A DNA stretch of 64,000 nt. Origin: Anoplopoma fimbria. Lineage: Eukaryota > Chordata > Actinopteri > Perciformes > Anoplopomatidae. Under the pieces are notes generated by a model. The model saw only the letters and a list, made by a program, of their open reading frames with translations, was not told the DNA's origin and did not search any database. The stretch covers positions 14,894,744 through 14,958,743 of the forward strand of contig NC_072456.1 in assembly GCF_027596085.1 (NCBI RefSeq). Reading direction: 5' to 3'. Shown here in pieces: positions 14,301 to 28,400 of the stretch. How positions within the stretch are numbered: the first letter of the stretch is position 1; every line of letters starts with the position of its first letter. The position numbers were made by a program, and so were the translations under genes.

Positions 14301-15547
14301 TTTATTGAGGCTGTGCAAAAAAATCTTACTATCATTATCACTAACATTGTGGAGTTTCTGAACCTTGAGGAATGAGAGAAATGGGAAGGACCCAGCCATT
14401 TTGACGGACAGATTTACTTAATGAACTTAATTTCATATGATGTTTATTGCATCTACATGTAAGTTAAGGGTGGTCAGTGACACAATAAGAAAATAATTCA
14501 GTATGTATTTTATTTTCCCCAAAAAATTGGGGCAGGTGCGTTTTAGTAAAAAAGTGTTCAGTAATGGACAATGAGAGGACAATATGCACTTTATTTTTAT
14601 TTATTTTTATGGCAAGTGTATTTCAGTTCAGTGTGTTCTCTGCTGAGTGACTATGTGCAATGTAAATACCTTTTTGAAGTAGTTTTTATGCAATTTCTCT
14701 GCTGAGTTATCAATATGTGATGTACGTATTAGACTATCCAGGTGGTATACAGCAAGTTGTATAGCAATATGTATTGTAACGTATCGCAATATAATCATAT
14801 TGTGACATGTATATTGCGATACGTATCGTATCATGAGGTCCTTGCCAATACACAGCCCTACTATTTATTAAGTGGAAACCCCATTTAATAGAATGTGACA
14901 ATGATATGTCTTTCTCTCTTACTTTCAGATTAAGTGTGACCAGTACTGGCCCAGTCGTGGCACAGAAACCTATGGTATGACCCAAGTGACCCTGTTGGAC
15001 ACCATAGAATTGGCCACTTTCTGTGTCCGCACTTTCTCCTTGCACAAGGTAGGATGATTTATTGCTCTTTCTCCTACACACATATGGTATGCACACCACC
15101 ACTGTCACCAAATGACATGAGGAGAATACTCAAGTGGACAGTGCTTAAGCAAGTCTAAGCAAATACAATACAGACATTATATTTACTATCAAGTTGGATA
15201 ACCATGAATAAAAATATCCTTATATAATGTCTTTCCAGTTAAAAGAGGGCTGATTAATTGGACACAGCTTGTAAAAATGAGACAAAGATTGCATAGGCAA
15301 CAAAAATGATTGCATGAACCGTGTGCTGTGTATCCAGTGGATGTAAAGGGATACACATGTATAGCCCTCTGTCCGCATTGTCCTTCCAGTCCACCTCTTT
15401 TTCCTTGTTCAATGCTCTCGCTCCTCAATAGATCCTCTGTTTATGTGCGTCTGCCAAATTTGAGCACTTAGGTAAAGTGAGCAGAAGAGAAACTCAATAT
15501 ACATAATTGGCAAACTGCTCATATGCTCCTATGCCCACAAATACATA

Positions 15548-15626
<79 letters not shown>

Positions 15627-18600
15627 ACACACACATTTAAACCCTGCAACACACTGGCAGATAGAGAGTCTGCGCACAGACGAGAACATTCTTAGAATGA
15701 AGCATTTGCAGATGCAATCTCACATGCACACTCATACACAAACATAGAGCAAAGGACTAACACAAAGCCAAAATATGTGTATTTACATACCTTTGAACGA
15801 CATGCATAAATGTGATGCCCAACACAGATAGACACCTGCAGACATGAACACCACACATTAAAGTGTATGTAAATGCAGACCTTCATGCACAGACACAGCA
15901 CAAAAAGAGGAAAGAAAGAAACACCGACCCATTTACATGCAAAAGGATTCTCACTCACAGTCCCATACATGTCATGGTCAAGCAAAGTGTTGTAAAATGA
16001 CCTTTGTTGAGAAATATAGTGGAGAATCTACCTTTAGAAGTATTAGACATTTCAAAAACATTCCCCTTAACCAGATAGCACCACATAGATGTCAAAGCTG
16101 ACTTTATAGCTTTGTAGGTGTCGGTGGAGCAATGATCACCAGGGCAAACCAGTGATGGTAAAGATAGCAACATGTCAGCAGCCGCGCTGCTTTAAAGCTT
16201 GCTGACATTCAGGGCCATTTACATTCTGCTGCTCTAAGCCTCCATCAAACCTACTGATGGGATTCTTTTTCTATCTATCGTCTCCCTCCTCCTTATAACT
16301 GCAGCAATTGCAGTGATTTCTCACTGAGCTGTTTTCACTTTATATTTCTGAGAAAAAAAATGCTGCGTTGAATTTGTGTGAAGTATAAGGTAGCAGTAAC
16401 CACAAACACATACACACACACACACATTGCATCTATAAATAAGCCACTGAGGTGCCTATCCATATGTATGCATGTCCTGCAGTGGTTCTAAATTCTGTTT
16501 ACTGATAAGTCCTTAATAAAACAATATACTTTTAAGTAAAATAAGTACCAACCACATCCATGCACCCTGTCTTTTGGACATCCCTTGTTTCTGCCTACAG
16601 AAACAGGGAATGTCCAAAAGAAAATAAAGGAAAATAAGATTTAGGTCAGTTTGCTGTTAATTACCATACTCATTTATTCATTTATTCAGCAAGGGAAAAA
16701 AATCCCTCTGTCAGGGAAGCAGAAACATTGCATTGAAATGCAAACAGTTCCTCCATTAGAGGATCTTCTGAGAGGAAAGAGAGGAGAGGAGGAGGGAAAC
16801 ATGCACGGGAGAATTTTTTTCTCTCTTCTTATGTTTCTCAAAAAAACCTTCTTCTGGATCGCAGCTTGTATCTTTGATGCGTTGAGTTTGAGGAGGGAGC
16901 TGACAGGCGGCTGTGTAATGTGGGTGCTTGCTGCATGTATCTGTAGATGTTATGAGCAGCAGCAACGTGAGAGCAAGAAGATATATAGCAATACTTGTAC
17001 TGTTCATTATAGAAATGATCGTACTTGTTGTATTATGATGACTCCATCTGATCAGCTCTATATGTGTGAAAGTGTTTCCCAAAAGGTAAAATATGCCCTC
17101 TTACTGCACCAAAAAATGTATATTAAGGTTGAAAACACTGGTCCCCTTTGGAGGTCGCTGTACAAAAGTGGTAGTTTTCAGGCTTCAGAGAGCACAGCAG
17201 CAGTTAATCTTTTATATAGATAACAAAAAAATGGCAGTTTCAAACATGATATATAATCTTAAAATTGAATCACGTTGTTATTCAACCCTGATGCACAGCC
17301 GTGTGGAGCTTGATTGGAATGTGCATCACAGGCACAAACCAATACAAGGGACGCAATTTGTGCAAATCAAGAGAGAATCTTTTTTTTTATGTGACGATAT
17401 TAAGGCTTAAAGAGATCTTCACTTTGAGGCATAGTGTTTGTACTGCACAGGACTGACTCAAACTACCCGAGTCACTGGTTCTGTGGAGGAAAACTAAAGG
17501 CATCCAGTAGATTAGGTGGACTGAAAACAAGTGGTTTTACCTATGAAGTAAATTACTACACTCATCATACAATAACCCTTAAAATTGCTTGAACACTGCA
17601 CCATGTCTATAGTTGCCATCTAGCAAAAGCAGCACAGACACATAAAACGAGTTGGTCAGTCATTCCAAACAAAACTCCAACACTGTATCCAACTCCACCT
17701 TTCTGTTCCTTCCAGAATGGCTCTAGTGAGAAGCGGGAGGTTCGTCAGTTCCAGTTCACGGCGTGGCCTGACCATGGAGTACCAGAGTATCCCACCCCCT
17801 TCCTGGCCTTCCTCCGTAGGGTGAAGACCTGCAACCCACCTGACGCCGGACCTATCATCGCCCACTGCAGGTCAGTAGCAACTTTCTTTTGCTGTCAGGG
17901 TTGGTTGAAATACTCTTTTTTTTTTTTTTTTTTTTTTTTTTTGCTCTGACATCAAAAGTGTTTTGAAACTTTTATGTAACTGGGATTTATGTGCCCAAGT
18001 GGGACAGTTTTATGTGCCCCTGTGGTTAGTTTGATGCCACTAGAGTCCTATACGCACAAGGGGGATTTTTCATTTTTGCCACTGCCCTTAGTTTGTGTGT
18101 GTGTGTGTGTGTCCATGAGCGAACGAAATGGCAGAGCTCCTGAGTTACTGCTATTATACATTACATAACACACATTATACAAACCCATGCTCTCTTTCTT
18201 ACCAGATCCTCCATCTTTTCTTCTCCATTGGTCACATCATCTTTCTCTTTTAAGGCGTCCCTATTTTTTCTGTGCTTTTATTCACTCCACCTCTGTCTCC
18301 TCTTCCCCCCTCTCTGAAAAGCCTCCCAGTAATCCCTTCCCATCTTTCTTGCTTCTCCCTTTTTGCTCCTTAGCCCTTCCTCCTTTTACAAGCGATAATT
18401 CTCACATGGCTTATTCAAACTGAAACCTTCCTTTTTTGTCAAGATAAGAAGAAAAGTCCAAAGCACTATACAATAGAACTGAAATTTGACAGCTTGCTTC
18501 GCTCAGTCTTCATCACTGTCCTCTTGTTGTTTTGTCTGTCATGTTTGGTTTCTTCTGTATTCCCCCTGCTGCTTTCACTATATCCTCTCCCACACAATTA

Positions 18601-21600
18601 TTTAAAATGTAACACCACAACAAATCAACAAGCATTACTGGACATGCATAATCTTTTAATTCGTTTAACCATTTTTATATTTCAGGAGTGAGAATAACCT
18701 TAAACAGGCCTTATTGTGCTATTTTCTGGGTGCATATTTTTATCTCAAGGTACAGTTACAACATGTTTACATGTGTTAATGCTCATAATCCGCCTTGTAT
18801 TTTTCATCCTGGCTGTCCTGCAGCACCTCTTCTCACCCTCTCTGAAATGCTCCGTTGTAGAGCTTGCTCCTCCCTCCAGAAAGCAAAGTCTGTTGTGATT
18901 GGTCAACGTTTCGCATTTCAAAAAACTCTTCCTCCGGAGCTTCAGCTATGTCTGTCTTTTGTTGTTTGAGGGCCAAACTAGCCTGAAGGATTTTTACTCA
19001 GATTTTTACTCAGGTCACAATGTCACTTCCGTGACATTGTGACCTCATAAAGTTACGGAAGTGAAGGAGATGATTCAATGGAGCCGTTTTAGGCCGCTCA
19101 GGATCAGTGATTCTGAGGGGGAGGGTAACTCATTTTAGGCGTGGACTTCAGGTTTTACACTCTACGGACCTTTTATTGTAAAAAAAAAAAATATATATAT
19201 AACACACTAAAGAAGAAGGGTAAATGGGTAAAGCATAATGGGGCCACTTTAAATGACATGCCCAGCACCCTAAAAGGATAAGACCTTAGAAATAAGATAA
19301 AAGGATAAATAAATTTCGATCAAACAAATGTGTTAATACCTTGGACTATTTTTTCTCCTTCCTCTCCCTCCACCTGAAGTGCGGGCGTCGGCCGGACGGG
19401 TTGCTTCATTGTCATCGATGCCATGCTTGAGCGTATCAAGCACGAGAAGACGGTCGACATTTACGGCCATGTGACGCTGATGCGCTCGCAGCGAAACTAC
19501 ATGGTGCAGACGGAAGACCAGTACAGCTTCATTCACGATGCACTGCTGGAGGCGGTGGCCTGCGGCAACACTGAAGTGGCCGCCCGGAGCCTCTATTCCT
19601 ACATCCAGAAGCTGGCCCAGGTGGAGAGCGGCGAGCACGTCACTGGCATGGAGCTAGAGTTCAAGGTACTGGAAATGGAGCAATTTCATTATTAACATGA
19701 TGGTTATTTTAGGTACTTTGATAAAACCGAGAGTTTAAGCTCCATCTCTTTCTTCTTTTCAGTTATAAACCATGTATGTGTATGACGAAGTGTTTCAGAT
19801 TAACTTAACTATTACCAGGGTCTGACATCTGAATAACGAGATAGACTTGGTTTTACAGGTGACTCTATTTTGAGTTTTGACAAAAAGAGGTAACAGTTAA
19901 AATTGCAAATGTCAGTGGAAAAACTCACCTGACAGATTCAGCTGACCTGAAGCCAAGAGAGTTACAAACAACCTGCAAATCAGATCAGAATTGGCAAACA
20001 TTTTATATAATGAAAGTCATAAACCCTTAGTTTAGTGAGTTCTGTCACCTTGTCTTAAGCAACTTTAAATCTTTTAAATAAGGCTGCCAGCTTTATCTTC
20101 CCAGGAGTTATTTTGGATGCAAATCCAATTTCTTTGCCTTTCATATTTTTTGCTCTTCATCATTACTTTCAGGTTCCTAATTATTGGCTGCAATGATGGC
20201 TCTTTTGATTTATGTTCATAATCTACTATACACTCATACATATTATACATTTATTTGCATTTTGATACTTGAACAAAACATATAGTGGTTCTTGAATAGC
20301 AACTGGGTTTCTGGCAAAAAAACAATGAAACTAAATGGGGGAGACTGGAGAAGACATTAAATGGGTGATGACAGTAGCTGATTGGGTGAACTGGGAGAAG
20401 ATCATTTCAGTGGTGTGAAGATGCAGTTTCTAGCAAATCCTTATATAAGTCAGACAAATTGAGTTAGGAATTCAGAGGCAGGTTGGGTGTTTCTTTCACC
20501 TTGTTGATCATACAGACATAATGAAAACAGACTGAACTAAGTGGAGAACACAGTGAGCTTAAAGAGTAAAGAATATGAGAAAAATTCAAGGCAGCCAGCT
20601 ATTTGTCCGTTTATACTGCACATGCTGGCCATAGTATCTCAGAAGAGCTAGAAAGCAAATCTATTTTTCGAGCCTCGCTTCAATGACTTCATCGCTTAGA
20701 TACACAATATTTGAATTATTATATTTTCAAAGCTAGTAAATGGAAATATTGAAGCCTTTCACTGTCTGGCCCAAGGTTCATTTGGAATAAGCAAAGAAAT
20801 TGGGTTTAATCTAGACAGCACAAAACAAAGGGTTTTGGCTGGAAGCAGAATGAGTTTGAGTTTAGGTTTCTGAACAAAAGAGTGTGTCATTCTTTAGAGA
20901 AATTCATGACAAAGCAGAAGGTGAGGATAAACAGCCAGGCACAGTAATAACATAGATCTCCATTAAAGATCTTAACAATTGACAACTTATAAACCTCAGC
21001 TCCAGTCACTATCTGCTGACCTTGAATTGCACACACGCTCACTCTCAAATCATCCATCATCTTCCCATCGCCGTTCACCATCAGGGCCCCCCTGCCATGA
21101 AACAATAATAGTGCTGGTGCGTTTCGACCTTTTTTTTTTTTAACTCACTGGCGCACAACGGTGATGAAATCTCCATCGCCATCTGTAACAAGGATAATGC
21201 TGAGCTGGCGTCAGGAGTCAACCGGGGATTAATAACGTCTACACTATAGTCAGGATAGAGAAGAGAGGTGTGCGTGAAGACGGTGGGGGAGCTGAGTAAT
21301 TAATACTTGATGATGACAAATGGGGTGGATGGCAGGGCAAGCGGAGGGAGGAACGTTTGGCTAATGAACAAAGGGACGACTGTATGCTAACTTGGCACTA
21401 AGGAAATGATTCGACAGAATGCTGCACCACAGGGACGGATGGGAGAGCCTTGTCATTCTCAGGTGGGAAACTCTGTCGTACAGCTGAGACTGTTGGGATT
21501 CGCAGGAGTTCAGCAGGGAGAATGAACCGAGAAGAAGGACTTGTCATGGAGTTGTCAGACTAGTGCTTTCTGGCACATGTGGATGAATAATAAGCATGTT

Positions 21601-22790
21601 CTGGGAAAGATTTATGCACAGAAGATGCTGGAGCACACAACCCACATGCAGGAGAAGTATCCAGCAACATGCAGTACACAAATCTCAACACAAACACGAA
21701 AAAAGGAAGTACTGGCAATAATTTGAAATTAAGTAGCGAAGGAAGGATTTTGTATTCAGCAGCACAGTTTTAATGAGGATCCAAATGCAAACCAGGCAAA
21801 GATTCTCTTCGGTGTAAAATTGAAATGATGGCGAAAGCTTACAAGAACTTCCAAATGTGTTGTGTTGCATTGTAGCTGCATCATAAGCATAATTAAACAT
21901 CTGTTGTTTAGTTTGTTAGGGTTGTGGCAAGGGCAGGTTAGGATTAGGATAATCACACTTTTGTAAGCCCTACTTTGTGACATATAACACCAGATGTCCT
22001 TATCCCTGTTGTGGTGGGACGTGCTTAATGTACATCCACTCTTAACTTCCAAGTGAAAATATACACTGTGCTTTAAATGTGAAAGAAGCTAGCATCTGTG
22101 ACCAGAGGTACCCGACAGTAGGTGCTTCTCTGCCCTGTTGGATGACAGGTTGCCAGGTTTGGCTCCGTTCCCTGCACTTCTGCGATGTTTGCCGGTGTTG
22201 CCGAGGGCCTCTTTAGTGCTGCCAGGCCACCTCAAGCCTTTCCAGGTGCTTTTGTGAAACACAGATCAAAGGGGGGGGGCAGTAGCGAGGGATGAAGGGA
22301 AGAGGAGACGGGCTGGACGGCCTCCAAGTTGCCACTAACACAGAGGTACTGCTGCTATAGGGGAGTTAGAGGGAAAGAGAAAACAACACTCGTATGGGAA
22401 AAAGTGAGAAATAGTAAGTTAGGCTTTGTTCACATTGAAACTTAAGGGAAAACACTTTGACAACCACTGAGAGACAGGAAGTCCAAGTAATAAATCTGCA
22501 TTCCCGCTTACTTTTTAGTTGGCTCAGTGGAAACTCACATCTCTCGCTCCTCCCTCTTGCGATGCTGAAAGGGGCCCTAGACAATCTGATTAGGGTGTCC
22601 TCCATTTGCAGGCAAACAGTAACAAGCAAGCACACACTCACATAAATGCCTAGTTGAGACATTGAAGCCTGGAGGAGGCGATCATAAGACTTGCTGACCC
22701 ACAAACTCCCACTGAGGTCCCTATGACGATGATGATGTAGCAGTCAGGCTTTGCCTTTTTATCATCACGCAGTCAGTGTTTGTGTTTGTT

Positions 22791-22825
<35 letters not shown>

Positions 22826-25441
22826 CTGTTTTTTTCTCTGTGAACAACCATTTGTGAGGCTACGTTTTATGCACACATGCCACGCTGCCGTTATCAAAGG
22901 CACTGGTGACCCACTTTAAGACGAGTTTTTCGTTCCGTACCGACTTGATCCAGAGGCTTGTTAGTCTGGGAGTGTGGCATATTATCCGTCGTTGCATCTG
23001 ACCCTTGAGGAACCCACAAGTTGCAAAAGGGGATAAAGTTTTTGAATTGCTTTCCGATAAACATATTCTTGATAAACAATGTCCCTTTGAAGCTGTATCA
23101 TCATCGGCAAAGCAGATTAGGAGGGGTGTGCTTTAATACTTTCTCTCATTGATATACTCCTCTTTTACTGTCTCCTCATCTCCCCATCTCTCCTCCTTTT
23201 ATCATCCTCTCCTGCTATTCCTTCCTCTCTCTCTTCTTTTTCCATGTCTCTTCTTTCCTCTCTGTAACTACCGTGGCTTTTGCCAATTCGTTCCCTCTTT
23301 CCCTCACCACTGTACTTTCTTTTCATCGTCTTTTCATCTTCCTACCTCCTCCATACCTTTCATTCCACATTTTCTGTGGAACATTTATTTTCCCTTCTGC
23401 ATTTTTTACCTCACTCTATCTCTGTTAATTCCTTCCTCCATCTTTCCCCTCCAGCGTTTGGCCAATTCCAAAGCCCACACGTCACGCTTTATCAGTGCCA
23501 ACCTCCCGTGCAACAAGTTCAAGAATCGGCTGGTCAACATCATGCCCTACGAGACCACGCGCGTCTGCCTGCAGCCAATCAGAGGCCTGGAAGGATCTGA
23601 CTATATCAATTCCAGCTTCATTGATGGATACAGGTAGGAAGTGGGGTGGGATGGCAGGAAGCTGTGTGAGATGATTGCCAGGAAACATCTTTAATATTTC
23701 CAGACATAAATTTAACATCTTCCTCTCTAAGAAGTTAAACTTAACGATACATTTGGGATTAGAATGTGCAGTGTATAAGGGAAATGGGTATATGACTAAG
23801 ATGTGAAAGGAAGATTTATATGCATTGCTTTTGTTGTCTTCACGATCCCAAAGGTAACACATTACTCGTTATAAGAATGTATCAAGTATCAGTGTTGTTC
23901 CCTGAAATTGCATCAGTGTTGCTAAAAAGGGTACTGATTAATTATACAAGCTAAACATAAATGTTTTTACTGTATACAGGCAACAGAAGGCTTACATCGC
24001 CACGCAGGGCCCTCTGGCAGAGACTACAGAAGACTTCTGGAGAATGCTCTGGGAGAACAACTCTACCATTGTAGTCATGTTGACCAAACTGAGAGAGATG
24101 GGACGGGTAGGACATACACACACATGGACACAAACATTTGATCATGTTATTTCTTAATTTTTTTATTTATGGAATGTTTAAGGGAGTCGAAAGAAAATTA
24201 AAAAAATTAAATCACGAGTAAATCATCGTGGCATTAATATAGAATGTTTTACCCATTTGCTCAAACAGGAAAAGTGTCACCAGTACTGGCCGGCTGAGCG
24301 CTCTGCCAGGTACCAGTACTTTGTGGTTGATCCCATGGCGGAGTACAACATGCCCCAGTACATCCTCCGCGAGTTCAAGGTCACAGACGCAAGGGTAAGA
24401 CATACCTGGGGTGTTGGATGGGGATTAAGTCGGTTGCGAGGCGGGAAAAAGCAACACATTTAGACAACGAAGCCATAGACAGGTTTTAACAAACATAGTT
24501 ATTACAGCATTTTGGTTCAGTAAGTTGGGAAGTTACACATGTGTTGTTGGGTAGATTGGTTTGGTTGTGTAGAAATAACAAGTCAAACACACTGACACTG
24601 TGATTTGAAGTTTTTCTTAATATTTTTGTATTTAATTGTTGTCAGCAAACTTAAACATGAGTCATAAATATTAATCTCTCTATAGATTCACAAGTTAATT
24701 CTGAGATTCAATTGCAACACAGGATACGGTGTGATTTTCATGAATAATCATATATAATACGTAGACACCACTTTCTCAGTAGGCTGACAAGACCAGAATG
24801 CAATTCAGTACCAAATTATGCTTTAATTTCCACAATTGCACTGGGTGACCCGCCCTTCACTGGAGTGTGAGAAATGAAGGAGACTAAGCAGGTTAAGGAA
24901 ATGTAGGTCACATAAACACAGAAACATCACAGGTATTTTTATCATCAAAGGTCCCTAAAATGGCTCTGATATTGTAATTTTCCTCTGTAGTTAGATGGGT
25001 TTCCACACAAAACATGATATCACAAGATATCATATTGTTGAAAGAAAAACTAAAACTTCATTCACATATTAATGAGAATTCACAACCAAAGTGACTTTTC
25101 TTGCCCTGAACTGTTTATTTCCTACACCGCTGCAGTTATCTTTTTACCTCAGGATTTATTTTTTGGATCCAATTAGGTCGGACAGGTTTGAAGCAGCAGC
25201 AGCAGCAGAACTGTAGCGCAGAAATAAAACTGCTTCCTCTCTTTGTCAAGCAGGCTGACATATCCAATGATTTCCCAGGCGGCGTGGCAGCTAGTTAGCA
25301 GTCATCCTGTTGGTATTAAAAAAATGAATACATTATACCTCCACACACACACATATACTTATACACAAACAGGCACTATCCTCAGTGTGGAAAATTAGAC
25401 ATAAATGCTGTTTAAGCTGGTATGCCATCACCCCCCCCCCC

Positions 25442-25474
<33 letters not shown>

Positions 25475-28400
25475 TTTTCTATATGCATAACCCTATTCAG
25501 TATGGAAAATGCCTCTCTTAATGGGCTGAAACACACACACACAAATGTGTACAAAGGCTTACTTTCTGCCACAAACCTATCTCCAAGCTGATTTGCTATT
25601 CTCAGCACTAATAAACACACACACACCCCTTTGTATTTTTTTATATTTTTTTATTTAACCACACAAGGACAAATACATTCAACACACACATTTTTACAGC
25701 GTGTACGTTTTAATTGAACACCAAACGCATGCAACGATTTTGTGTAATGCACTGTCCTGTGTTCTTTAAGAGGACTCTTAGTGGGTGCTAAATCATCAAA
25801 GCAGCCAACAGACAGTCGAAGCTTATCATCAGAGTTAAGGATCAAAACAGGGAAGATGATATTAGAGATATGGATTATGGAGGTGTTAAAGAAGAAAGCG
25901 GTGTGTTGTCGGTTTTTTAAACTTCATATTACTGACGCATTTGTGTGTGTGTGTGTGTGTTCACATGTACATTGCACGCCTCTGCGCAGTAATAGCATAG
26001 ACTCTACACCTCGACACTCGCATCTAGCGAGCCAGTCACGTATTTAATCAGACAATTTGACACGCCGCGTGGGCCCTCAGGTTGTGTGTTAAATTTTCCT
26101 CTCTTTTTTCTCTCCTCTTTCTTTCAGCGTGCTTGGTTTATTGTGTTGTTGTCTTTGCCCCTCTTTCACTTTTAATCCAACTGCTGAGGCAAAATGTTTC
26201 TGAGATGAACAACAAAGGCAAGGCAAGAAAGACAACATGCAATGCGTCATAGAACAGGGAAGACACGAGATGCACAAAGAGAGTCGGCATATGGAGATTA
26301 GCTTACTAAAATCCAAATCCATGAATTTGTCAAGTACAATAAATGTACAAGAATACATCTTGGCTGCATCAGTGCAGAAACATATCAACAGCTAAGATAG
26401 CAACACAGTGCATTCTGGCACACGGGTCATCAGGACTTTGCATTCAGAGCACAAAGATTCAATAGACAGATTATGTAGAACCTTTGAAATGTAGTAGTTG
26501 CAGATGTAGTACATTTAGCATTCAGGCGCCATCTGCATTTAGCATGCTAGGGAGATGGTTAGCTAATGGCAAAAAAACATCCATGATGAATATAAAGCCT
26601 AAGGTCCTTATTATTAATCAATTTGATGTATGTCATTGTTGACACGCTTGAAAAGAGAAGCCAACTCGCATTGTTTGTATCAGCCATCAGGCAGAGACTT
26701 CTGTGGTTGCAAAAAGAAGGCCAATTGTACAGAAGTCTATGAGAAAAATTCCCTTACTTCTCGTTTGTTCATTTAGTAACTTATGGTCTAATTAAGAGTA
26801 AGTAAAGGTATACTTAAGGGCGTGGCTACCTTGTGACTGAAAGGTGTTTGTGTGGCCGGTTCAGTATTAGATGCAGTGTGGACAGAAGCCTGCAGTTAGC
26901 TCCTCACACACTGCTGTTCTTCCAGCTATTCTAAGGTTGTAGCGAATTAGATACACATTGATTGTTACCTTTCTGTCCAATTCACTGACTCTGTGCATTA
27001 ATGTAATTTGTGTATCATTATCAAACTACTCAAACAAGTGCAGGAAATGTGCCGCAGGGGCAACATAATTCTGTTTTCACATCAAAGGTTTACCTGTTTC
27101 ACGCTGTTCACATTCTTGCATGTTGCATTGATTCTTTAACACAATTTAGACAAAATTACGCTCAACCTATTTGTCGAGGCTTTTATTCTACACCATCTAA
27201 TAGCAGCATAATAAATGGAATAATAGATTGCAGTTTACTCGCCAAATGAGTATTAATCAAATTGTGCCTTTGTAGTGTGAACAAATGGGAAGGAAATGTG
27301 TGAGAATGACACTTTGTTGTCTGTTGCACAGAGAAGTGAGAAACATCTGGAGACATAAACAACTCTTGGATGCCTTAATTGCTCACTCTAGTGAGAAATA
27401 TATTCTCTCCAAGACAACTTTAAAATAACTTTATTTACAAGGACACACATATTGACTGTGCATTCTCTGACTCGATGATCGGCTCTCTCAAAATTAAACA
27501 GATCAATTCACCTCTCTAGTGTGATGCCGCCTGATTGTAGAAATGTATTTAAATGTTATGTTTGAACTGAAAGCAAATGCGAGTGCACCAGTAACACAAG
27601 ATTATAAGAATCAATATTACATTAAATTGTTAAGATTGACATTTTTGTCTAGCGGGCTTGTCAGCATGTCAAGGTTTTTGTTTTCAATTTTCATTGTCCA
27701 ATCCCACCTCCTGCTCCTTCAGTCCTCCGTTCTTGCTTCTTACCTCCATCCGTCAGGTCGCTCTATCGATCGCATCGCAGGATTATCCTATTCAACATGG
27801 TGTCTGGGAGAAGACACTTGTCATGGCAGATACACTATTGATTAGCTTTAACTAAGACCTACTCACGCCACACACACACACTCACACAAAAACACAACGG
27901 GGGAAAATAGAGATTGGGTCCGAGGTAGAGGAGGAGCGAGGTGGGAGGGGAGAGGACACACTGTCCCTCTGTGGTGAGATCTGTGTACCACAGTACTTTC
28001 ATTTTTCTGCGCTGTGTATACTTCTACGGAGATAAAATCATCAACAAATACTACACTTAGTAAGATGTTACCGAATAGAAGATCTTTTATTGATGTTATA
28101 TCACCTGCATTATGTTTTAAATCCCAAAAACAAAAAAAAGAGAAAAAAACACGAACATAGATCCTCTCTGAGCCTTTTTTCAAGCAGCCATTGCCTTAGT
28201 CTCTTGCTACTTTCACTAAAATCTCTGTCATCTATCCTTACTTTCTTTTATTCTGTAATTGCAGGACGGCCAGTCAAGGACAGTAAGGCAGTTCCAGTTT
28301 ACTGATTGGCCAGAGCAAGGTGTGCCCAAATCCGGGGAGGGATTCATTGATTTCATCGGCCAGGTGCATAAAACCAAGGAGCAGTTCGGGCAGGATGGAC

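Larger units (their letters stand above)
12148..14928 (+). other. ptprs: ptprs intron with transposon-like fragments
   Basis: 2.8 kb. It holds a hAT-like insertion flanked by 12-bp repeats (12743-13018) and a degenerate inverted-repeat element around 14735-14870. The rest is AT-rich without recognised features. Confidence 0.75.

Noticed and set aside
15523..15747. Open frame rich in His-Thr repeats
   Set aside because: It is a translation of the (CA)n tract.
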